DNA from: Citrobacter youngae
GTDB lineage: Bacteria; Pseudomonadota; Gammaproteobacteria; Enterobacterales; Enterobacteriaceae
Reading direction: 5' to 3'
Length of the DNA stretch: 64,000 nt
Assembly (NCBI RefSeq): GCF_003818115.1
Contig: NZ_RPOI01000023.1
Coordinates: forward strand, 1 to 64,000
The notes beneath the pieces were generated by a model, which saw only the letters and a list, made by a program, of their open reading frames with translations, was not told the origin of the DNA and made no database searches. The position numbers and the translations under genes were made by a program. Position 1 is the stretch's first letter. Every line of letters begins with the position of its first letter. Shown piece after piece: positions 37,811 to 48,585 of this stretch.

Positions 37811-38377
37811 TTAGGCTTTTACACGTTGAATATAGTCGCCAAATGCGGTCAGCTGACCGGTCAGATGGTCCAGCGTGCTTTGGTCGATCACTTCACCCGC
37901 CTGCGGGTCCACTTTATTCTGAATCACGCCGCCCATAAATTCCAGCTTGTTCATTACCATCGCGTCGAGGAACACCAGGATTTGACGCAGATGATACTGG
38001 CAGCGTGCGCCGCCAATGGCGCCCATGGAGCTGGTCTGGATCAGCACCGGTTTGCCGGATAATGGTTGATCGGGCAGGCGAGACAGCCAGTCGATGGCAT
38101 TTTTCAGCCCGCCAGGAACAGAATAGTTGTATTCCGGTGTGACGATAACGACGCCGTCAGCCTTCCTGATTTGTTCCGCCAGCGCTTCTACACTTGCCGG
38201 AAAACCCTCTTCCTGCTGGAGGTCGGCATCGTACAGAGGAATATCCCCAATCGACGGTAATGCATTCACTTCCATCCCCGCGGGGGCAATTTTTGGCAGC
38301 GTACGGGCAACCATTCCATTAAACGAACCCTTGCGCAGGCTCCCCAGTAACGTAACAACATTCAATGTTTCAGACAT
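37811..38377 (-). CDS. yieF: YieF (ChrR), NADPH-dependent FMN reductase
   Basis: A 188-residue flavodoxin-fold oxidoreductase that reduces quinones by two electrons and also chromate. FMN contacts lie in LLGSLRKGSFNG (about 10-21), PEYNYSVPGGLKNAIDW and SSMGAIGG. Soluble, tetrameric in E. coli. It lies 30 bp after yieE on the same strand. Confidence 0.95.
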   Translation of the reverse strand: MSETLNVVTLLGSLRKGSFNGMVARTLPKIAPAGMEVNALPSIGDIPLYDADLQQEEGFPASVEALAEQIRKADGVVIVTPEYNYSVPGGLKNAIDWLSRLPDQPLSGKPVLIQTSSMGAIGGARCQYHLRQILVFLDAMVMNKLEFMGGVIQNKVDPQAGEVIDQSTLDHLTGQLTAFGDYIQRVKA

Positions 38378-38407
38378 GGTTACTCCTGTTTCATCATGAA
38401 GGTTAAA

Positions 38408-39154
38408 TCAAAGCGTATGGCTCTTCGCTGCGCATAATTGCGAGAACCGGATCAGGCGACCCGTTGGCTCATTGGCGCGTGTCTGGATATCAGGCAAGCT
38501 TTTCCAGTCCTGTTTACCATCAAACTCCCAAACGTTGAGTTTTTCAATGGTTGGCGTGACCGCGACCGACCACACCAGCACATCTTCGGCATCGCAAATG
38601 GCTTCTATCTGCGTAACGTGAGCACATCTCAGACGGCCCGCACCCGGTAACAGCTGGAGTTCACGTGGATCGTCATTGCACACGTCGCCAGTGAGCTTGA
38701 GAACGCTCTGGCGTAACGTTATGAGCTGCGCACGCGCTTCATTGGGGTCGTTTTGATTATTGATCCACAGGTTTTCGTTACTGGAAAAGCGGTAGGAATC
38801 TGTGGCATTCGGGGTATGGAACCCGCGAGTCGCTCGCTGAAGCTCCATATCCAGACCGCATGAACCTTCTGTGGTAAGCGCGACGCCGACAATATTCCCG
38901 GCATAGGAAATTGAAAAGCCAGGCAGGTTTTTATCGCGAAAAACGGGCTTACCTTTCGCCTCGGTAACAATCTCGGGCAATGTGCTGGTGCCGTAAAGCA
39001 TAAACATCAGTTCAGCGAGAAGACTTCGGGAGGCCAGAAAGCGTGTTCGGCGGTGAGTGGGTAGATTTCTTACTTCAAAATGACATGGAGTAGGGAGACG
39101 AACTGAAACCAGGTGTCCCTCCGTAAGAATCCCTCTGGCAAAATGTGTCGCCAT
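38408..39154 (-). CDS. yieE: YieE, phosphopantetheinyl-transferase-family protein
   Basis: A 248-residue protein of the Sfp-type 4'-phosphopantetheinyl transferase superfamily. The first Mg2+ motif is visible as CGLDMELQ (about 118-125). At the position of the second motif, usually W/F-x-x-K-E-A/S, the sequence reads TLRQSVLKLTG, so the usual Lys-Glu is Arg-Gln. I recall a similar change in E. coli YieE, so the family may have altered chemistry or little activity. The acceptor carrier protein is unknown. Confidence 0.85.
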   Translation of the reverse strand: MATHFARGILTEGHLVSVRLPTPCHFEVRNLPTHRRTRFLASRSLLAELMFMLYGTSTLPEIVTEAKGKPVFRDKNLPGFSISYAGNIVGVALTTEGSCGLDMELQRATRGFHTPNATDSYRFSSNENLWINNQNDPNEARAQLITLRQSVLKLTGDVCNDDPRELQLLPGAGRLRCAHVTQIEAICDAEDVLVWSVAVTPTIEKLNVWEFDGKQDWKSLPDIQTRANEPTGRLIRFSQLCAAKSHTL

Positions 39155-39320
39155 TTTTCGCTCCGTGATTAATGGTCCGTGATTATTATCAGAGTAACAT
39201 TTACGCGGCTTCCAGGCAGGCTTTACTGCCCAAAAAGTAAACGGAATCGGGATACATTACGCGACATTTACATTTCCAGCGCCAGGGAGGTTAATAAAAC
39301 AACAATATAGCAAAGGATCT

Positions 39321-40280
39321 TCATGACATCTCGCGATAGAGTGCCTTGATCGTCTCTTTCAGCCATACGATCTTAGGATTGTGGCTGTTGCGTTTATGCC
39401 AAAGCAGGGTGAACGGGACGCGCATTTTTTCCAGTTGCGCTGCATCAAAAGGCATTGGACGTGCCACGAGCGGAAGCTGGTGGAGTTGATTGTAACGCTG
39501 ACAATAGACCGGGGCGGTGGCTATCAATGCGTGATCGGGCTGCGCGGCCATAAACAGCGACTGCTCAAAGCCTGGCAGACACAATGCGATGTTACGCGCA
39601 CGCCCCATCTCCTGAAGCACATCGTCCAGCGCCCAGGTGTCGCTCTGCTCCCAGCTAATGCTGATATGGGGATAGCGCAGGAATGTTTCCAGATTCCACT
39701 CTTCCTGCAATGCCGGGTGGTCTTCACGCAACCAGACGCAGGGGAGATCGGAAAACAGGACCTCGTGGTCGATCGATAACGGTAGCAGACTCAGCAATTC
39801 ACGCGAGCGCGGGTGACTTTCACGTCCGGTAAAGCCGATATCCACCTCGCCACGGATAATGGCATCCAGCGAATCGTAATCCCAGTTGCGCACTTTGATC
39901 GTTGCCTGTGGATAACGTTGGTAGATCTGTTGGGAGAGCGCGTTAAACATGATCATCACCAGCGGCGTTTCAGCCACTAAATCAAACTTTAGCCCACGTG
40001 GTGCTTCATGGTGTGGCTTATCGAGCAATTGATTGCCCATCTGCATCCACTCCGCCAGGCTCTGTTCCATGTTGAGCATCAGCGGCGTTGGCGTTAGCCC
40101 CAGCGGGGTGTTAACAAACAAGGGATCGTCAAACCAGGCTCTCAGCTTCGACAGCGATTTGCTGACCGCCGACGGCGTGACGTTCATCCGTTTGGCGGTT
40201 TTAGTGACGCTGCGTTCCTGCATCAGGAGTTGCAGGCAGAGCAGTAAATTAAGATCGAGACTGCTGAGGGATTTCTTCAT
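39321..40280 (-). CDS. yidZ: YidZ, LysR-family transcriptional regulator
   Basis: A 319-residue LysR-type regulator: N-terminal winged HTH ([20 protein letters not shown] through [13 protein letters not shown]) and a C-terminal effector domain. In E. coli it is implicated in survival of nitric oxide under anaerobic conditions. The chosen ATG (40280) gives [11 protein letters not shown] and lies inside the 3' end of mdtL, an overlap of 32 nt, so the two are probably coupled. The frame is open 9 codons further. Confidence 0.93.
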   Translation of the reverse strand: MKKSLSSLDLNLLLCLQLLMQERSVTKTAKRMNVTPSAVSKSLSKLRAWFDDPLFVNTPLGLTPTPLMLNMEQSLAEWMQMGNQLLDKPHHEAPRGLKFDLVAETPLVMIMFNALSQQIYQRYPQATIKVRNWDYDSLDAIIRGEVDIGFTGRESHPRSRELLSLLPLSIDHEVLFSDLPCVWLREDHPALQEEWNLETFLRYPHISISWEQSDTWALDDVLQEMGRARNIALCLPGFEQSLFMAAQPDHALIATAPVYCQRYNQLHQLPLVARPMPFDAAQLEKMRVPFTLLWHKRNSHNPKIVWLKETIKALYREMS

Positions 40281-41430
40281 GAGTTGGTGTGGGCCGGTTT
40301 GGTGCAACAGTGATAATCAGCATGATACTCACTATGCTACAGCCAATCAGAATCCCGATCAGCATATTCAGTGCGTCGAGACCGAGGATGGCAGCCAACC
40401 AAATCCATAGAGATGAACCGCAAACCTGGGCAATGCCTAATGCCGAGCTGGCGACGCCTGCGCGCAGCGAGAACGGCCCCAGCGCCTGGCTCATGGCAAC
40501 GCCGAAACCGACCGAGAATCCGGCGCAGATTAAGGTTAACCCGAACAACGTTACCGCGTGCGTACTGGCAAGGATTAACACGATGCCCGCAGCCAGGAAC
40601 AAGACCTGTGAAGTCAGCATCAGGATGCGGGGTTTAAAAATACTCAGTGCGAATGGCGTAGAGAAAGAGACCGCCATACTGATGCCTGCGGTCATGGCCA
40701 TGGTAGTGGCGTACTCGCCGCGGTCGAAGCCCATAACTTCCATCAGCAGCACCGGAGACGTATTCACGAAGGTCAGGATCACCGACACGCTGAGGGTGGT
40801 AATGGCCAGACGGCTTAAGAAAAAACGGTTTACCAGCGACTCTGCGCGATGATCGCTCTGCGTAGAGGTCGAGAGCGTCGCTGGGCGCGATTCTCGCAGG
40901 ATAAACACCGACAGCAGGCAAACGACCACGCCCATGCCCATCATCGTGTAGAACAGGCTCTGCCACGGGTATTTGAGCATGATCAGATGCCCCATCACCG
41001 GAGCCAGCACCGGCACGATACAGGTAATACCGTTCAACAACGACAGTACCTTCGCCCGGCGACGATCGTCGAGCGTATCGCGCAGGATGGCGAAAGCCAC
41101 CACATAGCAGCAGCCGGCGCCCACACCCTGAATAAAGCGGCCTACCAGGAACGGCGTACCGCTCTCGGCAAATGAACACAGCGCAGAGGCGAAAATAAAG
41201 ATGAGTGCACCGACAATAGCGACTGGTTTACGTCCTGACTGGTCGGCAACTTTTCCGGCGAAAAGCATCGCCGTCGCCATTCCCGCCAGATAAACCGAAA
41301 ACGCGATATGCAGTTGCGCCTCGCTGGCCTGTAGATCGGCCGCAATACGGGGCAGCCCCACCAGATACATATCAATACCGGCAGGATAAAGAAGAACCAG
41401 GGCGAAACTGCAGATTAGAAAGCGTGTCAT
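40249..41430 (-). CDS. mdtL: MdtL, MFS multidrug transporter
   Basis: A 393-residue inner-membrane antiporter of the DHA1 (12-helix) family, giving chloramphenicol resistance when overproduced in E. coli. Motif A is [14 protein letters not shown] between helices 2 and 3. Two residues longer than the E. coli protein. Its end overlaps yidZ. In E. coli the tna operon lies upstream of mdtL; here mnmE follows directly. Confidence 0.94.
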   Translation of the reverse strand: MTRFLICSFALVLLYPAGIDMYLVGLPRIAADLQASEAQLHIAFSVYLAGMATAMLFAGKVADQSGRKPVAIVGALIFIFASALCSFAESGTPFLVGRFIQGVGAGCCYVVAFAILRDTLDDRRRAKVLSLLNGITCIVPVLAPVMGHLIMLKYPWQSLFYTMMGMGVVVCLLSVFILRESRPATLSTSTQSDHRAESLVNRFFLSRLAITTLSVSVILTFVNTSPVLLMEVMGFDRGEYATTMAMTAGISMAVSFSTPFALSIFKPRILMLTSQVLFLAAGIVLILASTHAVTLFGLTLICAGFSVGFGVAMSQALGPFSLRAGVASSALGIAQVCGSSLWIWLAAILGLDALNMLIGILIGCSIVSIMLIITVAPNRPTPTHEEIPQQSRS

Positions 41431-41531
41431 AGCGACCTCATGAGAAATGTGGCGCTAAGCATACGGTCAGAGAGTCAACTGCACGAGTTGCCATTTGGAC
41501 AACAGTGATTTCCGCATGGGAAATTGTTGTT

Positions 41532-41605
41532 GCCGGATGGCGGTGTAAACGCCTTATCCGGCCTACAGGGCCTGTAGGCCCGGCAAGCATCGCGCCACCG
41601 GGCAA
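41532..41605. repeat. REP units between mdtL and mnmE
   Basis: GCCGGATGGCGGTGTAAACG and CGCCTTATCCGGCCTAC, followed by a second inverted unit CTGTAGGCCCGGCAAGC. It sits just after the mnmE stop and upstream of mdtL; no gene is present in 41431-41612. Confidence 0.88.
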
Positions 41606-41612
41606 TACAACG

Positions 41613-42977
41613 TTACTTACCAATACAGAAGCTGGAGAAAATTCGTCCCAGCAGATCGTCGGAGGTAAATTCCCCGGTGATCTCACTGAGGTTCTGCTGC
41701 GCCAGACGTAGCTCCTCTGCCAGCAATTCTCCGGCCCATGCGCCGAGAAGTTGGGCTTTACCCTGCTCAAGATGCTCCGCCGCTTCTGCCAGTGCCTGCA
41801 GGTGACGACGACGCGCCAGGAAGCCACCTTCCATATTGGTTTCAAAGCCCATGCTCTGTTTGAGATGGTTACGCAGTACGTCAACACCTTCACCGGTACG
41901 TGCGGAGAGACGAACCAGTGAGTGGCCATTTACTTCGCTAAGGCCCAGCGTCTCACCGGTAATATCCGCTTTGTTACGCACCACGGTAATCGGCAGTTTG
42001 GCTGGCAGACGGGCAATAAAGTCTGGCCAGATGTCAGCTGGGTCCACGGCGTCGGTGGTGGTGCCATCCACCATAAACAGCACACGGTCGGCTTGTTCGA
42101 TTTCCTGCCAGGCACGTTCGATACCAATGCGTTCAACTTCATCGCTGGCATCGCGCAAACCGGCAGTATCGATGATGTGCAGCGGCATACCGTCGATATG
42201 AATATGCTCACGCAGTACGTCGCGAGTCGTCCCCGCAATGTCGGTCACAATAGCCGCCTCACGGCCTGCCAGCGCGTTCAGCAGGCTCGATTTCCCGGCG
42301 TTAGGGCGACCGGCAATGACTACCTTCATCCCTTCGCGCAGCAGGCTACCCTGACGCGCTTCGGCACGTACGGCATCAAGATCGCTGATAACGTTATTGA
42401 GCTGCGCTTCAATCTTGCCGTCAGACAGGAAGTCGATTTCTTCATCCGGGAAGTCGATCGCCGCTTCCACATAGATGCGCAGGTGAGTGAGCGCTTCCAC
42501 AAGATGATTTACCCGTGCGGAAAATGCACCCTGCAACGAGTTCAGCGCCGAGCGAGCGGCTTGCTCCGAGCTGGCATCGATCAGGTCGGCAATCGCCTCG
42601 GCCTGGGCTAAATCGAGCTTATCATTGAGAAACGCGCGCTCGGAGAATTCACCGGGTCTGGCAATGCGCAGCCCGGGAATGGTCAGAATACGTTTGAGCA
42701 GCAGGTCAAGAATCACCGGACCTCCGTGGCCCTGAAGCTCTAAAACGTCTTCGCCGGTAAAGGAGTTCGGGCCGGGGAACCACAGGGCAATCCCCTGATC
42801 CAGCGTGCTGCCATCCGCGTCTTTAAACGGGAGATAATCGGCATAACGCGGTTTGGGTAGTTTCCCCAGTACGGTTTCTGCGACCTCGCGCGCCTTCAGG
42901 CCGGAGATGCGCAGGATACCCACGCCACCACGTCCCGGAGGGGTGGCCTGAGCGACGATGGTGTCGTTATGGCTCAT
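41613..42977 (-). CDS. mnmE: MnmE (TrmE), tRNA-modifying GTPase
   Basis: Partner of MnmG in wobble-uridine modification. 454 residues: N-terminal tetrahydrofolate-binding domain ([16 protein letters not shown]), a helical domain and an inserted G domain with GRPNAGKSS (about 223-231), DIAGTT, DTAG and NKAD; the C-terminus ends FCIGK, containing the conserved CxGK cysteine. Confidence 0.97.
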   Translation of the reverse strand: MSHNDTIVAQATPPGRGGVGILRISGLKAREVAETVLGKLPKPRYADYLPFKDADGSTLDQGIALWFPGPNSFTGEDVLELQGHGGPVILDLLLKRILTIPGLRIARPGEFSERAFLNDKLDLAQAEAIADLIDASSEQAARSALNSLQGAFSARVNHLVEALTHLRIYVEAAIDFPDEEIDFLSDGKIEAQLNNVISDLDAVRAEARQGSLLREGMKVVIAGRPNAGKSSLLNALAGREAAIVTDIAGTTRDVLREHIHIDGMPLHIIDTAGLRDASDEVERIGIERAWQEIEQADRVLFMVDGTTTDAVDPADIWPDFIARLPAKLPITVVRNKADITGETLGLSEVNGHSLVRLSARTGEGVDVLRNHLKQSMGFETNMEGGFLARRRHLQALAEAAEHLEQGKAQLLGAWAGELLAEELRLAQQNLSEITGEFTSDDLLGRIFSSFCIGK

Positions 42978-43000
42978 GGTTTGTCTCTTCTTAATGCAAT

Positions 43001-43027
43001 AAAAAAGGCGGTCTAATGACCGCCCTT
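43001..43027 (-). terminator. Terminator between yidC and mnmE
   Basis: On the minus strand GGGCGGTC pairs with GACCGCC around ATTA and is followed by TTTTTT. It lies downstream of yidC and 24 bp before mnmE. Confidence 0.9.
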
Positions 43028-43043
43028 TACTTTATGTTCCGTT

Positions 43044-43078
43044 TGCCGGATGGCGGCTTCGCCTAATCCGGCCTACAC
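43044..43078. repeat. REP unit downstream of yidC
   Basis: GCCGGATGGCGGCTTCGCC with CTAATCCGGCCTACA forms one REP hairpin immediately after the yidC stop, ahead of the terminator. Confidence 0.9.
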
Positions 43079-43082
43079 CGAA

Positions 43083-44729
43083 TCAGGAGTTTTTCTTCTC
43101 GCGGCTATGCAGGCCACGCTTCTCCAGACCACGGTAAATCAGCTGCTGCTGAATAATGGTTACCAGGTTGCTGACGATATAGTACAGCACCAGACCTGAC
43201 GGGAACCACAGGAAGAACACGGTGAAGATGACCGGCATAAAGGTCATGATCTTCTGCTGCATCGGGTCGGTCACGGTGGTCGGAGACATCTTCTGAATGA
43301 AGAACATCGTCACGCCCATCAGGATCGGCAGGATGTAGTACGGGTCCTGTGCGGACAGGTCATGGATCCACAGCGCGAACGGCGCATGACGCAGCTCAAT
43401 GGAGCCCATCAGCATGTAGTACAACGCCAGGAAGATTGGCATCTGGATGATCAGCGGGAAGCAGCCGCCCAGCGGGTTAACCTTCTCAGCTTTGTACAGG
43501 GCCATCATTTCCTGGCTCTGACGCTGTTTGTCATCACCCAGACGCTCACGCATTGCCTGAATCTTCGGCTGCAGCATACGCATCTTCGCCATGGAGGTGT
43601 ACTGCGCTTTGGTCAGCGGGTACATGATGCCACGAACGATAAAGGTGATAACGATGATGGAGAAGCCCCAGTTACCCAGGAAGCTATGGATCCATTTCAG
43701 CAGTTTGAACAGCGGCTGAGAGATGAACCACAACCAGCCGTAATCCACGGTCAGATCCAGGTGCGGTGCAACGGCCGCCATTTTATCCTGAATTTCCGGG
43801 CCGACCCACAGGGTGCTGGTCATCGCGCCAGTCTGACCAGGCTGTACCAATACCGGCTGTGATTTATAGCCGATAGCGGCAATGCCGTTACCCAGGTTAG
43901 CGGTATAGAAGTTGTTGGTGCCGTCGTTACGCGGAACCCATGCCGTGGCGAAATACTGTTGCAGCATTGCAACCCAACCGTCTTTAGCATTGACGTTCAG
44001 GTTTTCGTTGTCAGCAATGGTGTCGAATTTGTATTTCTCATACTTCTCATCTGGCGTGGAGTACGCCGCGCCACGGAAGGTGTGCAGCGCAAAGTTGCTG
44101 CTACCGGTGTCACGATGAGATGGCAGATTGATGGATTGCTTCAGCTGACCAAAGGTGGAGACTTCCAGCGGTTTTTCGCCGGCGTTCTGCACGCTGTAGT
44201 TAACGTTGACAGCATATTCACCACGCTTGAGTACAAACGTTTTAGTGAATGTGTTACCCGCTGCGTCAGTATAGGTCATCGGGATCTGCAGTTCGTTCTG
44301 ACCGTCAGCCAGTACAAACGCGTCTTTTTCGACGTTGTACAGCGGACGCGGGCCGTTAGCCGGGTTATCCGGGCCGTCACGACCTGTCAGGCCACTTTGT
44401 GCCTGGTAGATGAACTGTGGCGTGGTTTCCAGTAACTGGAACGGTTCGGTAGAACCCAGTTCTTTCGGGTAAGCTGGCAGTGAAGCCTGTTCCACATCAC
44501 CACCACGGGTGTTGATGGTCAGATCAAGCACGTCAGTTTTAACCGTAATCAGTTTCCCCTGGCCACTGGCCGGTACGCCCTGGTCGGCGGCGCTACCCGC
44601 TGCGGTGGTCGTTGTCTGCGTGGTCTGTTGGGCCTGAGGTTGCGGATTTTTATCCTGCTCCCAGGCTTGCCAGATCATGAAAGACACGAACAGCAAAGCG
44701 ATGACTAAAAGATTGCGTTGCGAATCCAT
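43083..44729 (-). CDS. yidC: YidC, membrane protein insertase
   Basis: Inserts and folds inner-membrane proteins alone or with SecYEG; AtpE is a classic substrate and is encoded in this window. 548 residues: N-terminal helix [17 protein letters not shown], a large periplasmic beta-supersandwich (to about 340) and five C-terminal helices of the Oxa1 core, with the conserved arginine in [15 protein letters not shown]. It begins 2 nt after yidD. Confidence 0.97.
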   Translation of the reverse strand: MDSQRNLLVIALLFVSFMIWQAWEQDKNPQPQAQQTTQTTTTAAGSAADQGVPASGQGKLITVKTDVLDLTINTRGGDVEQASLPAYPKELGSTEPFQLLETTPQFIYQAQSGLTGRDGPDNPANGPRPLYNVEKDAFVLADGQNELQIPMTYTDAAGNTFTKTFVLKRGEYAVNVNYSVQNAGEKPLEVSTFGQLKQSINLPSHRDTGSSNFALHTFRGAAYSTPDEKYEKYKFDTIADNENLNVNAKDGWVAMLQQYFATAWVPRNDGTNNFYTANLGNGIAAIGYKSQPVLVQPGQTGAMTSTLWVGPEIQDKMAAVAPHLDLTVDYGWLWFISQPLFKLLKWIHSFLGNWGFSIIVITFIVRGIMYPLTKAQYTSMAKMRMLQPKIQAMRERLGDDKQRQSQEMMALYKAEKVNPLGGCFPLIIQMPIFLALYYMLMGSIELRHAPFALWIHDLSAQDPYYILPILMGVTMFFIQKMSPTTVTDPMQQKIMTFMPVIFTVFFLWFPSGLVLYYIVSNLVTIIQQQLIYRGLEKRGLHSREKKNS

Positions 44730-44731
44730 CG

Positions 44732-44989
44732 TTAGTGTTCTCTGGTATCAAATGGTCCGGGCGGGACGGGATCGTCACCACCAGGGTGTAAAGGGTGGCA
44801 TTTTAATACGCGTTTCACCGTCAACCAACTGCCTTTTATCACTCCAAACCTGCGCAATGCCTCAATTCCGTAGCTCGAACAGGTTGGAGTGAAACGGCAA
44901 TGCGGCCCAAGCAGCGGACTGATCAGGCGTTGATAGACCCGAATGAGGGCTATCAGGACCCGCGAGCCAGGCGACAATGGCGACGCCAT
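44732..44989 (-). CDS. yidD: YidD, membrane protein insertion efficiency factor
   Basis: An 85-residue, basic, membrane-associated protein with the family signature [20 protein letters not shown] and the C-terminal [13 protein letters not shown]; cysteines are conserved. It aids YidC-dependent insertion. Its start lies 37 nt inside rnpA. Confidence 0.95.
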   Translation of the reverse strand: MASPLSPGSRVLIALIRVYQRLISPLLGPHCRFTPTCSSYGIEALRRFGVIKGSWLTVKRVLKCHPLHPGGDDPVPPGPFDTREH

Positions 44990-45312
44990 AATTTTTCCAA
45001 CGCTTCCGAGAGAGCACGGTTATCGAGGTCAGCAACCCCTTTTTTCGCCACCACCACGAAATCCATTGCTGGAAGCTCGTGCTGACGTAAACGGAAGCTT
45101 TCACGCGTCAGACGTTTAATCCGATTACGTTCATGCGCACGTTTAACATTTTTCTTGGCGACGGTAAGACCGATACGGGGATGCCCCAGCGAATTCAGGC
45201 GGCCGAGGATGGTGATTTGCGGCGTGCCAGCCCGTTGTGGCTGCTGGAAGACGAATGTGAAATGAGTGGGAGTTAACAAACGTAACTCCCTGGGAAATGC
45301 GAGCTTAACCAC
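44953..45312 (-). CDS. rnpA: RNase P protein component RnpA
   Basis: The 119-residue basic protein that binds the catalytic M1 RNA for tRNA 5' maturation. The RNR motif is seen as [14 protein letters not shown] (about 60-73). Length equals E. coli RnpA. It follows rpmH by 17 bp and overlaps yidD by 37 nt. Confidence 0.97.
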   Translation of the reverse strand: MVKLAFPRELRLLTPTHFTFVFQQPQRAGTPQITILGRLNSLGHPRIGLTVAKKNVKRAHERNRIKRLTRESFRLRQHELPAMDFVVVAKKGVADLDNRALSEALEKLWRRHCRLARGS

Positions 45313-45329
45313 TCAGGGGCTAGCTTTTA

Positions 45330-45482
<153 letters not shown>

Positions 45483-45697
45483 CTAAACTTGAATAAATTC
45501 ACTGACTTTTGCGTATACCCGAACGAATTTCGAACGACTTACGCCACAGTGTGGGTGATTAAAGAGGCCGGATTGTAATAATTGTACACTCCGGAGTCAA
45601 TTCTCTTTCCTTATATCCCGTTTTTTTTCACGTGGTTTTGTGTAAAAAACAGGCAGCGTTGACGCCGTAAGGCGACCGTTACTCGCTGGGGGTAAGA

Positions 45698-45725
45698 ATT
45701 ATACGGGCTGGTGGATAAAGCGCAA
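45698..45725 (-). promoter_or_regulatory. rpmH promoter
   Basis: On the minus strand TTGCGC (45725-45720) and TATAAT (45703-45698) are separated by 16 bp, about 230 bp before rpmH. The rest of 45471-46076 holds the dnaA control region and no ORF. Confidence 0.7.
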
Positions 45726-45856
45726 GGATCGCACGGGATCTTTATTAGATCGTTTAAGCAGTAAAGCATCTTTACTCATTAATTTTTTCAATATGCGCGC
45801 GAAAACCTGCAGCACTTCTCCAGGATCGTTTACACTTAGCCGATTCTGGATCATCC

Positions 45857-45919
45857 TGTGGATAAATCGGGAAGAATCTGTGAGAAACAGAAGATCTCTT
45901 TCTCAGTTTACGCTATGAT
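45857..45919 (+). promoter_or_regulatory. dnaA promoter with DnaA box
   Basis: A consensus DnaA box TGTGGATAA (45857-45865) precedes AAGATC (45891-45896) and TATGAT (45914-45919), spaced by 17 bp, matching the E. coli dnaA P2 region. GATC sites overlap the promoter, so Dam/SeqA sequestration and DnaA autorepression are expected. A long leader of about 150 nt runs to the GTG start. Confidence 0.85.
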
Positions 45920-46076
45920 CCGCGGTCCCGATCGTTTCAATGGATCCTGATCGGGTAAAAATTGCAGATAGCAATTCGCACGTCACCCTTTGCATAGGGT
46001 CTTGTCGATGTGCGTCAACAATCATGAATGTTTCAGCCTTTGTCATTTATCGACTTTTGTTCGAGTGGAGTCCGCC

Positions 46077-47480
46077 GTGTCACTTTCGCTTTGGCAGCAG
46101 TGTCTTGCCCGATTGCAGGATGAGTTACCAGCCACAGAATTCAGTATGTGGATACGCCCGTTGCAGGCGGAACTGAGCGATAACACGCTGGCTTTGTATG
46201 CGCCAAACCGTTTCGTGCTCGATTGGGTAAGGGATAAATACCTTAATAATATTAATGGATTACTCAATAATTTTTGCGGAGCGGATGCCCCACAGCTGCG
46301 TTTTGAGGTTGGCACTAAACCCGTTACGCAAACGCTGAAAACGCCGGTCAACAACGTTGTGGCGCCCGCCCACGTGGCTCAGCAAGTGCAACCGCAACGT
46401 ACCGTACCGGCAGCGCGCCCTGGCTGGGATAACGTCCCGGCTCCGGCTGAACCTACCTATCGCTCTAACGTCAACGTCAAACATACGTTTGATAACTTCG
46501 TTGAAGGTAAATCTAACCAACTGGCGCGCGCGGCGGCACGTCAGGTGGCGGACAATCCAGGCGGCGCCTACAATCCGTTATTCCTTTATGGCGGTACGGG
46601 TCTGGGTAAAACCCACCTGCTGCACGCTGTCGGTAACGGCATTATGGCGCGTAAGCCGAACGCAAAAGTGGTGTATATGCACTCCGAGCGTTTTGTGCAG
46701 GACATGGTTAAAGCCCTGCAAAACAATGCGATCGAAGAGTTTAAACGCTATTACCGTTCCGTTGATGCGCTGCTGATTGACGATATTCAATTCTTTGCTA
46801 ATAAAGAACGTTCACAGGAAGAATTTTTCCACACCTTTAATGCCCTGCTGGAAGGTAATCAGCAGATCATCCTGACCTCGGATCGCTATCCGAAGGAGAT
46901 CAACGGCGTTGAAGATCGTCTGAAATCTCGCTTCGGCTGGGGACTGACTGTCGCGATCGAGCCGCCTGAGCTGGAAACACGCGTCGCGATCCTGATGAAA
47001 AAGGCTGACGAAAACGACATTCGTCTGCCGGGTGAAGTGGCGTTCTTTATCGCCAAGCGTCTACGCTCTAACGTGCGTGAACTGGAAGGCGCACTGAACC
47101 GCGTGATCGCTAACGCCAATTTTACCGGCCGGGCAATTACTATCGATTTCGTGCGTGAAGCGCTGCGCGATTTGCTGGCTTTGCAGGAAAAGCTGGTCAC
47201 CATCGACAATATTCAAAAGACGGTGGCAGAGTATTACAAAATCAAAATTGCGGATCTGCTTTCTAAGCGTCGATCTCGTTCGGTAGCACGTCCGCGTCAG
47301 ATGGCGATGGCGCTGGCAAAAGAGCTCACTAACCACAGTCTGCCGGAAATTGGCGATGCGTTTGGTGGGCGCGATCATACTACCGTGCTTCATGCCTGCC
47401 GTAAGATTGAGCAGTTGCGTGAAGAAAGCCATGATATTAAAGAAGATTTCTCCAATTTAATCAGAACATTATCTTCGTGA
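46077..47480 (+). CDS. dnaA: DnaA, chromosomal replication initiator
   Basis: Binds DnaA boxes in oriC, melts the origin and recruits DnaB. 467 residues: domain I ([15 protein letters not shown]), a variable linker at about 85-130, the AAA+ domain with Walker A GGTGLGKT (about 172-179) and Walker [10 protein letters not shown], and the C-terminal box-binding domain with [15 protein letters not shown]. The start is GTG at 46077 with GAGTGGAGT upstream; an earlier ATG at 45990 in frame lacks support. Confidence 0.98.
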   Translation: MSLSLWQQCLARLQDELPATEFSMWIRPLQAELSDNTLALYAPNRFVLDWVRDKYLNNINGLLNNFCGADAPQLRFEVGTKPVTQTLKTPVNNVVAPAHVAQQVQPQRTVPAARPGWDNVPAPAEPTYRSNVNVKHTFDNFVEGKSNQLARAAARQVADNPGGAYNPLFLYGGTGLGKTHLLHAVGNGIMARKPNAKVVYMHSERFVQDMVKALQNNAIEEFKRYYRSVDALLIDDIQFFANKERSQEEFFHTFNALLEGNQQIILTSDRYPKEINGVEDRLKSRFGWGLTVAIEPPELETRVAILMKKADENDIRLPGEVAFFIAKRLRSNVRELEGALNRVIANANFTGRAITIDFVREALRDLLALQEKLVTIDNIQKTVAEYYKIKIADLLSKRRSRSVARPRQMAMALAKELTNHSLPEIGDAFGGRDHTTVLHACRKIEQLREESHDIKEDFSNLIRTLSS

Positions 47481-47484
47481 CGCT

Positions 47485-48585
47485 ATGAAATTTACCGTTG
47501 AACGTGAACATTTATTAAAACCGCTTCAGCAGGTCAGCGGCCCGCTGGGTGGACGTCCTACACTGCCGATCCTCGGAAACCTGCTGCTGCAGGTTGCTGA
47601 CGGTGCGCTTTCTCTGACCGGTACCGATCTCGAAATGGAGATGGTGGCGCGCGTGGCGCTGATCCAGCCGCATGAACCTGGTGCGACCACCGTTCCGGCG
47701 CGTAAATTCTTCGATATTTGCCGCGGGTTGCCGGAAGGCGCAGAAATTGCCGTTCAACTGGAAGGCGACCGTATGCTGGTGCGTTCTGGCCGCAGCCGTT
47801 TCTCGCTGTCCACGCTGCCTGCCGCCGACTTCCCGAATCTGGACGACTGGCAGAGCGAAGTCGAATTCACGCTACCGCAGGCGACGATGAAGCGTCTGAT
47901 TGAAGCCACGCAGTTTTCAATGGCGCATCAGGACGTGCGTTACTATTTAAACGGCATGCTGTTTGAAACCGAAGGGGAAGAGCTGCGTACCGTGGCGACC
48001 GACGGTCACCGCCTGGCGGTCTGTTCAATGCCTGTCGGTCAGCCGTTGCCCAGCCATTCGGTGATCGTACCGCGTAAAGGCGTGATTGAACTGATGCGTA
48101 TGCTCGACGGCGGCGATAACCCGCTGCGCGTACAGATTGGCAGCAACAATATTCGTGCGCACGTGGGTGATTTCATCTTTACCTCCAAGCTGGTTGACGG
48201 TCGTTTCCCGGATTATCGCCGCGTACTGCCGAAGAATCCGGACAAACATCTGGAAGCAGGTTGCGATATCCTCAAACAGGCGTTTGCTCGTGCGGCGATC
48301 CTCTCTAACGAGAAATTCCGCGGCGTGCGTCTGTATGTCAGTGAAAACCAGCTGAAAATCACCGCTAATAACCCGGAGCAGGAAGAAGCCGAAGAAATTC
48401 TGGATGTCTCCTATCCTGGTACAGAACTGGAAATCGGCTTTAACGTTAGCTACGTACTGGACGTTCTGAACGCGCTGAAGTGCGAGAACGTGCGTATTCT
48501 GCTGACCGATTCCGTCTCCAGCGTACAAATTGAAGATGCAGCCAGCCAGAGCGCGGCTTACGTTGTTATGCCAATGAGACTGTAA
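47485..48585 (+). CDS. dnaN: DNA polymerase III beta sliding clamp
   Basis: The 366-residue processivity clamp, a ring dimer of three similar domains per monomer. The C-terminal MPMRL that lines the protein-binding cleft is intact. Four nt after dnaA, and its stop overlaps the recF start (TAATG). Confidence 0.98.
   Translation: MKFTVEREHLLKPLQQVSGPLGGRPTLPILGNLLLQVADGALSLTGTDLEMEMVARVALIQPHEPGATTVPARKFFDICRGLPEGAEIAVQLEGDRMLVRSGRSRFSLSTLPAADFPNLDDWQSEVEFTLPQATMKRLIEATQFSMAHQDVRYYLNGMLFETEGEELRTVATDGHRLAVCSMPVGQPLPSHSVIVPRKGVIELMRMLDGGDNPLRVQIGSNNIRAHVGDFIFTSKLVDGRFPDYRRVLPKNPDKHLEAGCDILKQAFARAAILSNEKFRGVRLYVSENQLKITANNPEQEEAEEILDVSYPGTELEIGFNVSYVLDVLNALKCENVRILLTDSVSSVQIEDAASQSAAYVVMPMRL

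Noticed and set aside
45990..46076. N-terminal extension of DnaA from an upstream ATG
   Set aside because: The extension lies in the dnaA leader, has no family counterpart, and GTG at 46077 has the expected ribosome site and protein start.
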